From contig NWUY0304875794.1 of the NCBI GenBank assembly GCA_004151065.3, positions 1 to 24,104 of the forward strand: DNA of 24,104 nucleotides, given 5' to 3'. This DNA is from Larix sibirica (lineage: Eukaryota > Streptophyta > Pinopsida > Pinales > Pinaceae). Under the pieces are notes generated by a model. That model saw only the letters and a program-made list of their open reading frames with translations. It was not told where the DNA came from and ran no database searches. The position numbers and the translations under genes are program-made. This document shows, one piece after another, positions 1 to 10,613 of this stretch (position 1 is its first letter; each line of letters starts with the position of its first letter).

Positions 1-180
1 GTTTCTCCATTTGGGGTTTTACCATGTATATTTGGTGTACCATTTATTTTCTCGTCTCTAGTTTTTTGCTTTGATTATTGTTGCTTGTATGGATAGAAGG
101 CTAGACTAGTAAATTTTTGCTTTGCTTGTTAGTAAAACTATTCTTGTATGTTTATGCATATTCTCAATATTCTAACATGT
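1..180 (+). mobile_element. 3' end (R-U5-like) of a Ty1/copia-type LTR
   Basis: The first bases carry a 'ctccat..ggggttttaccatgta..ttggtgta' arrangement, which resembles the conserved GGGTTTTTCCACGTAAAT-like stretch near the end of plant Ty1/copia LTRs. It is followed by a T-rich run ending in TTCTAACATG and then CCAACA. No TGGTATCAGAGC-type primer binding site follows and no gag or pol frame is present, so this would be a solo or truncated LTR cut by the window edge. The boundary at about 180 is approximate. Confidence 0.4.
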
Positions 181-458
181 CCAACAATTCTAGATTTTGA
201 CATGTTTAGGATGAATTAGGTCCAACATTGGAATAATCCTTATTCTGAGGTGTTTACAACAAAGCTAATGTCGATCTCACTTCGAAATGTATGCCCTGTA
301 GTGGTGAGATGACCTTAAGGGAGGAGCACTTCAGCAAAAAGAAGGCCAAATTCACTTGAAATGATAAATTTTGATGTTGTATTGATGATGATAAAGTTGG
401 GCCTAGTAGGAGGGCCTCCAAGTGAAAGAAAACATAATAAGTTGAACATAACTTTATG

Positions 459-479
459 TTTAGGTCGCCCTGACCTAAA
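459..479. repeat. Short inverted repeat (8-bp arms)
   Basis: The arms TTTAGGTC (459-466) and GACCTAAA (472-479) are exact reverse complements around a 5-base loop. It lies 10 bases from the larger palindrome at 490-512, and both are followed or split by a 'GCCCTGACC' string. The copy B equivalent is 12479-12499. Confidence 0.7.
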
Positions 480-489
480 GTCGAATTTA

Positions 490-512
490 AAACATAACTT
501 TAAGTTATGTTT
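490..512. repeat. Perfect 11-bp-arm palindrome
   Basis: AAACATAACTT (490-500) and AAGTTATGTTT (502-512) are exact reverse complements separated by a single T. A related AACATAACTTTATGTTTA string occurs at 445-462, so the segment looks like a short direct duplication that also folds on itself. Confidence 0.75.
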
Positions 513-747
513 AGATGAGCCCTGACCCAATTAAAAAGGGAGTATAAGTGCCACCTTAATGGATATTTAGAACATTTATTGTTAAGCTCTTATGTGGAGA
601 GAGGAAGAGGTTGGATAGGGTTGTTATAAGACTTGGGAGGTGCACCCTAGCCTTAGGAGCTGCCACATGTCATTTGAAGACTTTTCAAGGCAATAAAGGA
701 GCTTTACATAGGAATACCCTAATTAGGGCATGTTCAAGATAGAAGCC

Positions 748-755
748 TATAAATA
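748..755 (+). promoter_or_regulatory. TATA box (TATAAATA)
   Basis: A canonical plant TATA box in a 'CCTATAAATAGAAG' context, reading rightward. No coding frame starts in the next kilobase. If functional it would drive a non-coding or retroelement transcript, and LTRs carry this kind of motif. The copy B equivalent is 12768-12775. Confidence 0.35.
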
Positions 756-1982
756 GAAGAGAATTTCAATTGCTGAAGGCATGGTTGGAGTTGGGGGAGT
801 TCCCCTCCAACCCTAGTTTAAGATCTTTTGGGGGTGAAGTCAAGAGACGGATTCCATGTGAGGTTTTCCATCTCTATTTTTATCTTTCATGGATGACTAG
901 GGTTTTGCAAGGACTGTCATTGTTTTTGTTGTTGAAATAATCTTCGAAGAAGGGGAGTCTTACTCCAATAATAGAATGTTAGGGTTGAAGTGAAACCCTC
1001 CCTATCTCTAGATGTAACCTTGGATAATTGAAGGAGTTTTCTACTGTAGTTTTTCGGTGAGGGTTGTCTAGTCCTTGTTTAAGAGTTATTTTAGCCTAAG
1101 AAGTAGATTAAGTGTGGCATGATATGGCTTTCTTAATCTTGTGGTGAAATCATATTGATTAATTGATATATTATTTGTTGTTTGTTCTATAAGAAGGTTG
1201 TTCTACTATGTCTACTTTATCTATGGTTTCATATGTATCTATCATTTAATTGTTCATGGTTGCGCGCCATTGCTTGGTTGTAATTTCATGGTTTTGATGG
1301 TGCAACTTGTATAAAGACTCTCACTTATTCTTGCATAATCTAAAACTCAAATAATTATGGTGCATCAATAAATTCCTTGATTATGTCTTCTCTGTGATAT
1401 TCAAACCCTATTGTTCTTAAATATTTTAACATCGTCAACCAATTGGATAGGCACTAGTCTTGGCAATCTACCATCCCTTAAATTCTAAAAAACATCTTCC
1501 ACATAGTTTCCAATGTCCCCCCCTTATGAAAAGAAAAAGAAAAAATACAAACCTAAAGTGAGAGGAAGAAATTTTTGTGGTGACAGTGGGAAACCTTTCT
1601 AAGTGCCCCTAGGATTGCAATTCATTCAAGGACTTCAATATCTTTAGAGTGTAGATCTAGGAAGAAGCATAAATCAATTTTTCAATTTTTTGAAATCTAA
1701 AAGCATAAGAATATAAATCAAGAGTGTAGACATTGCATATCAAAATTTCATATCAATCCATAAGTGATGAAGAGTACATCTAAAAATATTAAATCTACTA
1801 ATCAAAACCAATAAGCAAAATATGCATACCAATAATCAAAGTACTTCTCATCGACACCGAAAGAATAATTAGAAAATGATTACTTAGATTGTCATATACT
1901 AATGAGCCCTCCATCTCTTTTTATTGAATAAGGAGGAGGTCCATGCAAGGAAAATGTCCAATAATATAAGAGTGCAACTCCT

Positions 1983-2197
1983 CAAGTAATTGCCCCATAT
2001 GTGCCAAGAATAGGTAGACACATGCCAACACACGCCATGCACACTCCTCCATGTGGTGACTAGAGCCAAGCACACTCATCTATGTAATTTGTCAAGTAAT
2101 GCACACCACATGGCCCAAGAATAAGAAGACACATGCCAACACACACCATGCACACCCCTCCATGTGGTGGCCACATGTCAAGCACTCATCTATGTGA
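1983..2197. repeat. Two tandem units of ~110 bp
   Basis: CAAGTAAT starts unit one at 1983 and unit two at 2093. Both units share, in order, a 'CCAAGAATA' block, 'AGACACATGCCAACACAC', 'CCATGCACAC', 'CTCCATGTGGTG' and 'CACTCATCTATGT'. The units differ by several substitutions and small indels, so this is an old local duplication. No coding content was seen. Confidence 0.75.
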
Positions 2198-3389
2198 GGA
2201 ACACACCAAGTGCTCAACTCGTTATTTAAAATGCAAATAACTCACTAATACTTCATCACTAGATAAGAAGATAAACTCAAATCATTTTCAATGAAATTTA
2301 TCCCACAAATCTAGTAGGAATTTTGTCAAAAGCCATAGTTCCAACTTATTGATGAGCACTTCAACCATGGAATTCTTCCCCTAGGGGTTTTGGGATAAAG
2401 ACCATCAAATGGCCGAGATTTTCTATTTATCAGGTTTGTTGATTTATTAACTCACCCATGTAATATTACACTCCTAATATAGAAAATCTCAAAAAAAAAA
2501 TCAGAAAAACTCATGATAAATGGAGAACAAAGTCCACGCAATAGAAAAACTAATAATTATGCCTTGATTCCTTCTTTTACATTTATACTATTGATATTGA
2601 CTATGGTATTATGCCTCTTCACAGCGTTTCCTTAAAAAAAATTGAATTTCATCCTGAAATCTTTAGTGCCAGATATCCTCAAGGAGGTTGACCTCTAGTT
2701 GACCCTTTCTTCTCTCCTACATATTCTATCTCTTCTTGTTGACTCTACAGATATTCTCTAGTTCAATGCACATGTAGGAAGTAGTCTAAACATGCTATGA
2801 TTTTGACATTTTTCAACAACATTTTTTCCAGTGTTTTTGTTCAAAATCTGGTTAAAAATTCAGAGTTGCGGAAATTGCAAATCTCAGTTGTTGAGATTGT
2901 ACAATCCGATTGCAATAGGTATATTTAAGGGCATTTATTCCATTTATGCATTCAAAAATGCAATTTCAACAAAAAAAAATTGCAATTTGACCAAAGATTA
3001 TATTGCTGGATTCCAGTGAGGATAGCCCAAAAAGGTCCAAATAGTAGAACATTTAGACTACTTGGGTAGATTAACAATGGTTACAATAGAAAGAATTCAC
3101 CATTATATGGGGAGCCTATGCATCTTATGACCTGGATGATTGTACTGGAGATGATCTATACAAGCCATTGAAGCCACCAAATAATAGAAATATATAACAG
3201 CCTATTCAGCAATTTTAAACTAGGAAACCCAAACCTAGATCCTTCAAAACGTTGAACTCCAAGACTTTATTTTCTTGTCATGATCTAACAATTTTTCCAG
3301 CCTTTGTGGGCATATCTTTAAGCATGTTGGCGTGTTGGCATATTGTGTAGGATGTTAGTGCCAAATGGTTAAATAAATGGAAGAGTTAA
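2198..3389. other. Intergenic DNA, no gene seen
   Basis: AT-rich sequence with an A10 run at 2491-2500 and short frames only. One 36-codon open stretch at 3090-3197 has a protein-like look but no start codon and no recognisable family. The copy B equivalent is 14218-15409. Confidence 0.5.
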
Positions 3390-3560
3390 AGCAATTAGTT
3401 CAAGGGTTCCATGTTGTTAATGTTGTTGGGCATTTGGCTAGTTCCATCAAGAGTCAGGTTTGAAGGCACACTAATCTACCCAACTAGTTTACTAGGGATT
3501 TATTACGGATGCCAGCCACGTCATAAGCACAATCCCAACCTTCCTGACCCTGGAAAGTTC
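3390..3560 (+). mobile_element. Degenerate tRNA-derived SINE relative
   Basis: TAGTTCAAGGG at 3396-3406 fits the pol III A-box TRGYNNARNGG at every position. GGTTTGAAGGC at 3457-3467 is a degenerate B-box. The core shares blocks, in order, with the element at 7008-7201: 'TGTTG.TG.GCATTTGGCTAGTT', then 'ACACTA.TCTACCC', then 'GGATGCCA.CCACG'. This looks like an older member of the same family. The ends are not clear and I saw no flanking repeat. Confidence 0.5.
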
Positions 3561-3599
3561 TTGGACCCTGCTCCTGTAGAATTCTACGAGCACGCTCCC

Positions 3600-5613
3600 T
3601 AGAACACTCCTAAGGTGCATTCCCAGGACCACTCCACTTCCGGTATTTGTCTGGAAAGACTGCTCCCACTTTGCTCCAGGTCTCTAGCAACACTCAACCA
3701 AGCACCCAGAAAGCATGTCAGAGCTACAAAGTTTCCTTTAAGCTGCATAGCAGAGCCAAAGTCCCGCTTTCAGGACAACTGCTAGAGATGCTATCAACTG
3801 ACATAAATGCCAACATTGCTCGATATATTTAGAAATAACTAAGATCTGGAGTTCACCATGTATAAGGATAATCCTGTAATCAGGTATCATGCCCCTGCAT
3901 TGCACCATTCAGTTATTTTATCTCCATTCAAGTACTATTTTAAAGCTTTTCAATCAAGTATTGAGCAAGTTAAGAACAGTAGAGCTTGTGCGGGAAGATA
4001 AAGTGTTTGACCTCCCAGAGAAAGGGGCTTAAACACGTCCAGCAAGCCAAATTTGTTTTTAAGTGGTATGTTAATAGGTTACTTTATCCTTTTATCCTTT
4101 AATATGCAGGGCAGTTTCCAACCATGAACAGAATATATTGAAAGCTTGGACGCTTGGACAAACTGATTTTTGTCTCAAAAGAGAACACAACAATATTTTA
4201 TGATAGCCAAAGATATACATTTACATCTTTTATCTACATAGTCTTCTGGAACTTAAAAATATTTTAACTCCACATTGAATTTCTTGCTTCCAATTCTGCT
4301 TTCCACAATCTTCAGGACCTTCAAAACGTTCACAGAAGATACATGAAGTTGCATATAATTTGAAGCTGACATTACAGGTCAAGATATATCTTCTCTTTCA
4401 TGTCAGTTTCTTGGAATAAATGAAGAATTGCTTTGCTTTGACAGTAATCTTCCTGGAAATGCTAATATTCAGGCAATAGACACAGTAGTGTATGGAACAG
4501 AGGGATATCAGGTAAAAAACCATGTAAGTGCAATACAAGGCTTAAGCAGAATCTTACCACAAAGCCCATTATGATCCGAGTTCGTTAAAATTCAGAATTT
4601 AAGAAAATGTGTTTCTTGCCATGAAAACGCATTCTAGTATTCTTTGTAACTATCCTGAATAGCTGAGCCATGCAGTCAACCCATCCCCAATAGCATTCTA
4701 CAGAACTGTCCTCATTTTGTTTGTCCTTTACCAGACAATTACAGGAGACATGTTTTCCTTTTCATTTCACCCTTTTATTTTGTACTTAACTAAATAATAG
4801 GGTAGCTGTATTTCAAAGCTACAATTGTTTTTCCTGCTCTACATTAATCCTGTATCCACTTGAATTTCCTTTAAATGCAAACTATAATTCCTTTGTATAG
4901 CTTTAGAATGTAGCACTAGGAATATATTCAAATATGTAATCACAAGAGATATTTTCAATAGCGTTTGCAATCATGACGATATTGTACACATGTGACATGG
5001 GTTCAGATACAGTACAACATTATGGCAACATTATAGAATGCAAAAATCTTTAAGATGTATACAAGCTTAGAAATCTATATTTATAATCATAAACTTGACT
5101 TCACCACAATAAAAATGATTCTATATAATAGCTTTGTACTGCTTTGCTATCTTCTGCAGTCATATGCCTTCATCAAATCCCGCATAGGGTTACATTTGTA
5201 AAAGCAATGCACATTTTGCACCCTCCCATACAAAAGAACAAATTCTAATTACATAGAAAGCAACAAGCTTGCTTTCATTTTCCTGTACATACAAATAATA
5301 AGCGTGCTGATACCAGAAAGCCACTGAAATCACCAAACTTCGACCAGAAATTCACGGAACTGCTTACTGCTAAATTTGAACAACACTAGAACCTACAAGC
5401 CAACTTGTTACCTGTAAAATTGCCACTCTGAAACAATTTGTAGAATTATTGAATCATTTTTCCGGGAGAAAACCTAAGACACACAAAAGCTTTTTAGTAA
5501 TGTTATGGAACTCACACAATTACAATGCTATTCATATTTACAGCCCGTTGCTCAGAACTTTACAATCTTCATGCCATGAAGAATATGCCCCTTGGAGTTC
5601 TCGGTGAAGTTAG
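3600..5613. other. 3' flank and probable 3' UTR of the ARM-repeat gene
   Basis: There is no credible coding frame on either strand. The part next to the stop codon at 5614 must contain the 3' UTR of the minus-strand gene. An AATAAA-type signal on the minus strand occurs at 4774-4779, about 840 bases past the stop, but no nearer canonical signal was obvious, so the UTR end is undetermined. Copy B is 15620-17633. Confidence 0.45.
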
Positions 5614-5685
5614 CTAAATATCTGAGTGCTGCCCTTGAAGGCTCCCTTGCTTCGGTTCCCTCAAGTACTGAAGAAGAGTTACAGC
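5614..5685 (-). CDS. ARM-repeat protein, terminal coding exon (exon 2), copy A
   Basis: This 72-nt exon encodes the last 23 residues plus the TAG stop (5614-5616). It begins right after a CTCAG acceptor (AG at 5687-5686), and its phase 0 matches the donor of the large exon at 9094. Reading across the junction gives ...TTRAKQK|AVTLLQYLREPK..., the expected end of plant U-box/ARM and ARM-only proteins, where RAKxKA is followed by a short helix with LL and then a variable polar tail. A longer open frame over the same bases (5552-5809) is in another phase and does not continue the protein. The intron is 3408 nt. Confidence 0.85.
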   Translation of the reverse strand, partial: AVTLLQYLREPKQGSLQGQHSDI

Positions 5686-7007
5686 CTGAGTATGATAAAA
5701 ACCAGATATACTTATTTAGCAATGATGCCATATTTGATATTACATATGTTGAGATATACATATGAATATCATAGGATCTCATGCTAAGATCAAGGTGACA
5801 GAAGCTCAAATCTCTACTTCAAATTTTTTAAGTGCATATCATTCCAGACTACTTAAATATGTGAAGAACACCAAGCAAGCCTTACACAAAGACTATATTC
5901 AAAAGATTAGTACTGTGTAAACATGACAGAGCAAACTTTATATAGTAGACCTTGTATTCTTCAGTTATAATCCATTTGTCATTGCCTCTTCCCACAGAAG
6001 TGAAAACAAAAACCTTTAGGAACAGAGAACTTTTGAAATGATGAGTCTCCTAGCAGACAAATACAAAGACAAAAGGAGGCACAGTAGAAAGATCTCAACG
6101 GCTGGAAAGGAAATTTTGCAATGGCCTTAAAAAATTTGGGAAATTATGATGACAATAAAATCTAGAAAGTTTCACAACTCTCTCAGATGAAGCTAAATGG
6201 AAGAGCAAGAGTTATTCATCTAAAGATTCAGAGGAATTTGGACAAGAAGACCTACCAGTATAATGCAGCTGACAGTCGGTTAAAAACAGAAACAGCTCTA
6301 CGTTTTGACTCCTTAATATGCTTCCCAAAAAACAAGATAATGGTAACAAAATTGTTTAAAAGCTTGAGTTTATAGGACTAGGTCTGTCAAATTAGTGAGA
6401 CATGATGATCCACAATTATATGTTCCAGTTACAAAACTGCCGTTGTGTACTGATCTCACTATAAATCCATGATGTCAAGGACTAAAATTGCTGAAATCTA
6501 TACCAACTAACCGAGTTACTTTCGGAAATCCAATATTTAGTTCAGAAATATCAACATCTTACAACAGAAAACTGTTTGTTTAATGAAAACATTATTTTAG
6601 CATGAATTTAATGTTTAAAAGTATCTTCTATAATTGCATGTAGTACAGGACACACTAAGGTGTAACACTATCAAAATAGGAGGTCCAATACACCTGGTAA
6701 AATTTGTCAATCAGATGGAATAGGGTAATAAACATTGCCCAGCAAAGGTTCTACAGTCCTGCAGCTGCCAAGCAAAGGACCTGCCTTCTGCTGGAACATA
6801 TTTCAAAAGCCTGAAATGTGTGTTTTCAAGGTTGCATAGCGACAGAGATGCACTCCTCAGAAACGGATATAACTGATTTCCAAGTATGCTTAACCATGGC
6901 CCAGACATAACTGCTGTACTCGCCAGTGGAAAAAGACAAATGGGAAGACTAAAAACAGGAATAAAACCTAACTTAAACTTAGTGCACACAAGTCCATTGG
7001 GCTGTGG

Positions 7008-7201
7008 CCCGAGGGTTAGCTCAACCATTTGTCACAAATGTTGCTGTGCATTTGGCTAGTTTGGTGCCAGTAAGGGCCCAGTTCAAATCCCCCTGGCTGA
7101 GGAACACTAGTCTACCCCAAGGGGTTACTTGGGATGCCATCCACGAATGTGCGGAAGCATCTCTTGGGTTTCCAGTGACGTTCTCCTAGGAAAATAAAAA
7201 A
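7008..7201 (+). mobile_element. tRNA-derived SINE inside the intron
   Basis: The A-box-like TAGCTCAACCA is at 7017-7027 (9 of 11 to TRGYNNARNGG) and the B-box AGTTCAAATCC at 7080-7090 (10 of 11 to GGTTCRANYCC). The element ends in an A-rich tail (GGAAAATAAAAAA, ~7189-7201). It is flanked by TCCATTGGGCTGTGG (6993-7007) and TCCATCAGGCTGTGG (7202-7216), a 15-bp pair with 13 matches that reads as an aged target-site duplication. Length, internal promoter, tail and flanks are those of a plant SINE. It lies antisense to the host gene. Confidence 0.7.
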
Positions 7202-7854
7202 TCCATCAGGCTGTGGTTTAGGGGCATGTTTGATCACTTGCAGCAATTATGACAGGAGTTCAAAACTGCCAAACATACTCCCTGCGATATTGCGATTGAC
7301 CAAGTCTTTCAAGGTGTGGGTCATGTTAATGTAACAATACTGGTTCCCATGATAATGAGGATGTGCTGTTAAGATGGGTCCCTGTCTCTTTTGCAATGAT
7401 GCCATGTGCAAGTCCCTGGGTCACTTTGATGGAATAGATAACCCTCAGTCACAGCTTTGTAGCCATAGATCCTGTGTTTGTAATGATGATACCTTGTAAG
7501 GAATTAGGTATCCTATCCCAGTCGAGAGGAGTTTAATGACCAGAACAAAAGTCTATAAGTGTGAGCATCACAATACTCATTTTTTCTGATTGTATGAACA
7601 TACAATCATATTTGCACAGAGAAAACAATTGCATCATATGATTGAAATTGTTCAGATCAAACAAGTACAAATTTCACATAGTATGAAACTTATTTGACCA
7701 ATTTCTTGAGCAATAAAGGTTCAACCCTAGTTGCATGTCTTATATCATAAATACTTTTAGACATCCTCTCTTTTTCCAATAGAAAAATCTCAAATGATGG
7801 CTGGCAAGGACTTTCATTAAGTACTATCTTTGGGTTTGTGCAACTAGATCTGTG

Positions 7855-7888
7855 CATATATATATATACACACAGAGAGAGAGAGAGG
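7855..7888. repeat. Compound microsatellite (AT)n(AC)n(AG)n
   Basis: An alternating AT run passes into ACACAC and then into AGAGAG. The tract has the same length in copy B (19874-19907). Because such tracts mutate fast, this argues that the two copies are the same locus or separated very recently. Confidence 0.9.
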
Positions 7889-9093
7889 GCAAATTCACAA
7901 GGAACAAGAACTCCCAACATAGCTTCAACAAATTAAAATTAGCATTCACATACATATCATTTTTTATGATTCCCTATTTAAATCAGCCATTTGTTGTTGT
8001 CAATAAATTTAGTAAAATTGTAATAGGAGCAATCGTCATGCAAAAGATAAAAGTATTTGCTTTTGATAGAAACAAATAAAAAGGCAAAATTTGGCCTATG
8101 TATGAGCAATCTGTGTTTGCAATCTGCAATAAAGAAGTGAAAGCATTTGCTTAGTTGGTGGATGTTCACAATAGAAACAAATCATTGCAGCTTCAACATT
8201 TTTTATCACAGAAACTTACCATGGAAAAAAATGAAATAATTAATAGAACTATGCAATGGATTGGATTTGCAGCCATAAGGCAAAAAGCATGTCTGATGCC
8301 CTTCATAGACTTTCTTTGTTCATTTACATGCAATTTTCCCAGCTATGCCAATTCAAGCTAGGAATCTGTCAGTCTGGAAAACATTTCAAAAAAAAAACAA
8401 GAAAAATCATCATAGCAATGCAAGGGAATAATGCCATTTGGAATTCGGTGCAGAGTATAATACATGTTGCAAACACTCAGAATTAAGAGACAATCTTGAA
8501 GGAACGGAAAATCCCCAACAAGTTGTCACATGGGCTTTAGTAAGGCATATTTGATATACGAAGACACTTATATACATATTGGATGAAGATCAAGATCCAA
8601 AACGGAAATCAAACTTGCCAGTTCAGAATTCTGTCATGCCAAATGAATGAGCTTGAAACATTTAAAATTCTCCTATTTTCAATTTTTTCTTTGGTCAGAC
8701 TAATACTGGGAACCTTATAGGCATATGAGGCAGAACTGTTTGGTTAGTTTCAGATTGAATCCTGCAAAAAGTTCATTTATATAGTGTGCAATCCCAACTC
8801 AAATTGGAAGTGTTATCTTGTGTGCTCTTAATATTGTTCCTAAATTTAGCCTATGTATGGTTATGCTGCAAATGTAATTCAAGTTTAAATTTTCAGAAAA
8901 GTTATTACCCCACAAATACCTGAAGGCTCTACTATATAACTCACAAGACCAATGCAAATAAAATCTTAAAGCATCTGACAAGCAGGTTGCAGACATCGGT
9001 TCATTGGTGGAAATCAATTTTTAACAATTTGAGTCAAATAAACAATAGTTTGAGCTTCTGTTGTTAAGAGTCCCGGAAAGCAACTTATCATAC

Positions 9094-10593
9094 CTTTTGT
9101 TTTGCTCGTGTAGTGCCCGACTGTGACAGGGCAACCAGAGGAGGTATTGCACCTTCGCGCAATACCAAAGTACGATGGATGTAACTATCTTCACAGAGTT
9201 GTAGCAGCGTTGCTGTTGCATGTTCCTTTCCTCTTGAAGAACCCACCTCCACTACCTCCACCAAGACAGGTATGCCTCCTTCATCAACAATGACAGTTTT
9301 GCCTTCCGGAATGCTTGCAAGGTTGCCTAGCAGAACTGCTGCTTTATCCACCATACCAGTGGAAGGATCTGCCATGAGATCCACAAGTTGTCTGATTACA
9401 CCTGCACGGATGGCTCTATCCTTATTCTCCCGAAGAGAGGAAAGAGTGTAAAGTGTTGTAGCTGCATCTTTTTTCCCTCTTAAGGAACCATTAATAAGCA
9501 GAGCTACTAAGGGAGGAATCGCACCGGAAGCTCCTATTGTAACCTTATTATCCTCTATGAGTGACAGACTCAAAAGGGTACAAGCTGCATTCTCTTTAGC
9601 TGTTGATGTTCCTGACTTTAGTACGTGTATAAGGGGCTTGATAGCTCCAGCTTCTGTTATTTCAAACTTGTTGTGTTCATACAGTGACAAATTCAACAGA
9701 GCAGTGACTGCATTTTCCTGTGTTAGGGGATCCACAGAATGTAACAATGAAACTAAAGGCTTTACAGCCCCTGCATTAGCTATCATAATCCTATTCTCCA
9801 TGTTATTTTTTGCATATAACCTCAGCTGTGCTGCTGCCTTCCTCTGCAACTCGATTGATGTTGATTCCAAATCTTCTACCAAACATTTAAAAATAACCTC
9901 CAAATTTCCAGTTTCAAGAGTACCTGATGTTGCAGCTGTCCTTGACAGTGGTGATACATGCCGCACGCTCCTACTTCGCCCGTGTTCCTCTAAATGTCTC
10001 GACTTCACAAATCTACCTATCCACTTCGCCTGAGATGCAGACTCCTTTGGAGGGCAAACTGGAAGAGGGGATGAAGTTGCTGCCAGCCTCTGTAATTCCC
10101 CAGAAATATCACTGTTGTAGGAAGATAAATCACTGAAAGCTAGTGAAAAGTCTAGGGAATTAACCTCATCTGCAAGATAAGACGAAGAAGGGCCTAAGCT
10201 AACATCACCACTACTAGTGGCAGAGGAAACATTTGATAGCCTCATTGGAAAAGAACTTGAGCTCTCTAAGGCAAAAAAACCACTATTGTTCTTCTTATCT
10301 GTTTCCCCTTCTCCACCAAACCAGCCTTCTGCTTGCAGATTCTTGTCTATTGGGCCACTAAAAACTCTGCTTTCCACTGCTCTGGCTTTACCTCCTCCCT
10401 CATCGAATCGGGAACGGAATGTTCTCATAGATCTGGGAACAGGCCTCCCAAGGCTATTTGAATCGCTTTGGCTACCACTACTGTTCTTTCTCAAAACATT
10501 CGGACAACTGTTGGACAGAGAATTGTTTCCATCAAACTGTGACTTATTATACGGATAGTGTTTGGAATGGGGATCAGCAGCGACAGACATCAT
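9094..10593 (-). CDS. ARM-repeat protein of the plant U-box/ARM group (no U-box), large exon, copy A
   Basis: This exon encodes residues 1-500 of a 523-residue protein completed by 5614-5685. Residues 1-185 are Ser/Asn-rich and probably disordered. Residues 190-215 are basic (WIGRFVKSRH, RSRSVRH). Residues ~231-515 form about seven ARM repeats with recurring AGAxxPLVxLL and ENAVTALLNLS-type helices. The C-terminal repeats (MVDKAAVLLGNLASIPEG, EGGIPVLVEVVEVGS, REGAIPPLVALSQSGT) resemble the ARM region of PUB4-class E3 ligases and their ARM-only relatives; ARM folds bind partner proteins. No U-box (CPI..DPV..tG.tyeR) is visible in this exon. ATG at 10593 is chosen because upstream in-frame stops occur in both spliced and unspliced readings with no earlier ATG; a second ATG follows at 10590. 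The open frame runs one codon past the AAG|GTATGA donor to a TGA. The partner protein and pathway cannot be read from sequence. Confidence 0.92.
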
Positions 10594-10613
10594 GATAGCC
10601 TTAAATCTATACA

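Larger units (their letters stand above)
183..1620. other. Repeat-like intergenic DNA, no gene seen
   Basis: No frame here encodes a recognisable protein. The stretch has a TATA box (748-755) and a nearby pair of inverted repeats (459-512). From about 780 to 1440 it is T/G-rich transcript-like sequence without long frames. It may be an LTR or the non-coding part of a retroelement, but I found no matching second terminus within one unit, so this stays a guess. The same stretch is 12203-13640 in copy B. Confidence 0.35.
5686..9093 (-). other. 3.4-kb intron of the ARM-repeat gene, copy A
   Basis: A GT-AG intron in phase 0: donor GTATGA (GT at 9093-9092), acceptor TTTTTATCATACTCAG ending at 5686. 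It holds a SINE (7008-7201, antisense to the gene) and a compound microsatellite (7855-7888). The rest is AT-rich, and the short frames in it are not conserved-looking. Exon 2 is so short that it is easily missed, which makes the intron look like intergenic DNA. Confidence 0.85.

Noticed and set aside
1578-1595. TGGTGACAGTGGGAAACC as a retroelement primer binding site
   Set aside because: It resembles some plant primer binding sites, but the bases just before it do not end in CA as an LTR should, and no gag or pol frame follows.
3090-3197. 36-codon open stretch with a protein-like WGAYASYDLDDCTGDDLY segment
   Set aside because: It has no start codon, no clear splice sites and no family I recognise. 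It is too short to call.
5552-5809. 85-codon minus-strand frame over the terminal exon (and 17572-17829)
   Set aside because: It is in a different phase from the protein. The ARM-family ending is read in another frame from 5685 to 5614.
6187-6375. 62-codon plus-strand frame in the intron
   Set aside because: It is broken by a one-base difference in copy B, and its composition is not protein-like.
6711-7028. 105-codon minus-strand frame (and 18730-19047)
   Set aside because: It lies in the intron, runs into the SINE and resembles no protein. Treated as chance.
7008-7201. A tRNA gene at the A/B-box pair
   Set aside because: The A-to-B spacing is longer than in a tRNA, there is no cloverleaf or acceptor stem, and the A-rich tail with flanking repeats fits a SINE.
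9557-10033. 158-codon plus-strand frame (and 21576-22052), plus the 113-, 69- and 68-codon frames antisense to the gene
   Set aside because: They are antisense shadows of the ARM-repeat exon, whose helices leave the opposite strand free of stops. They have no independent protein features.
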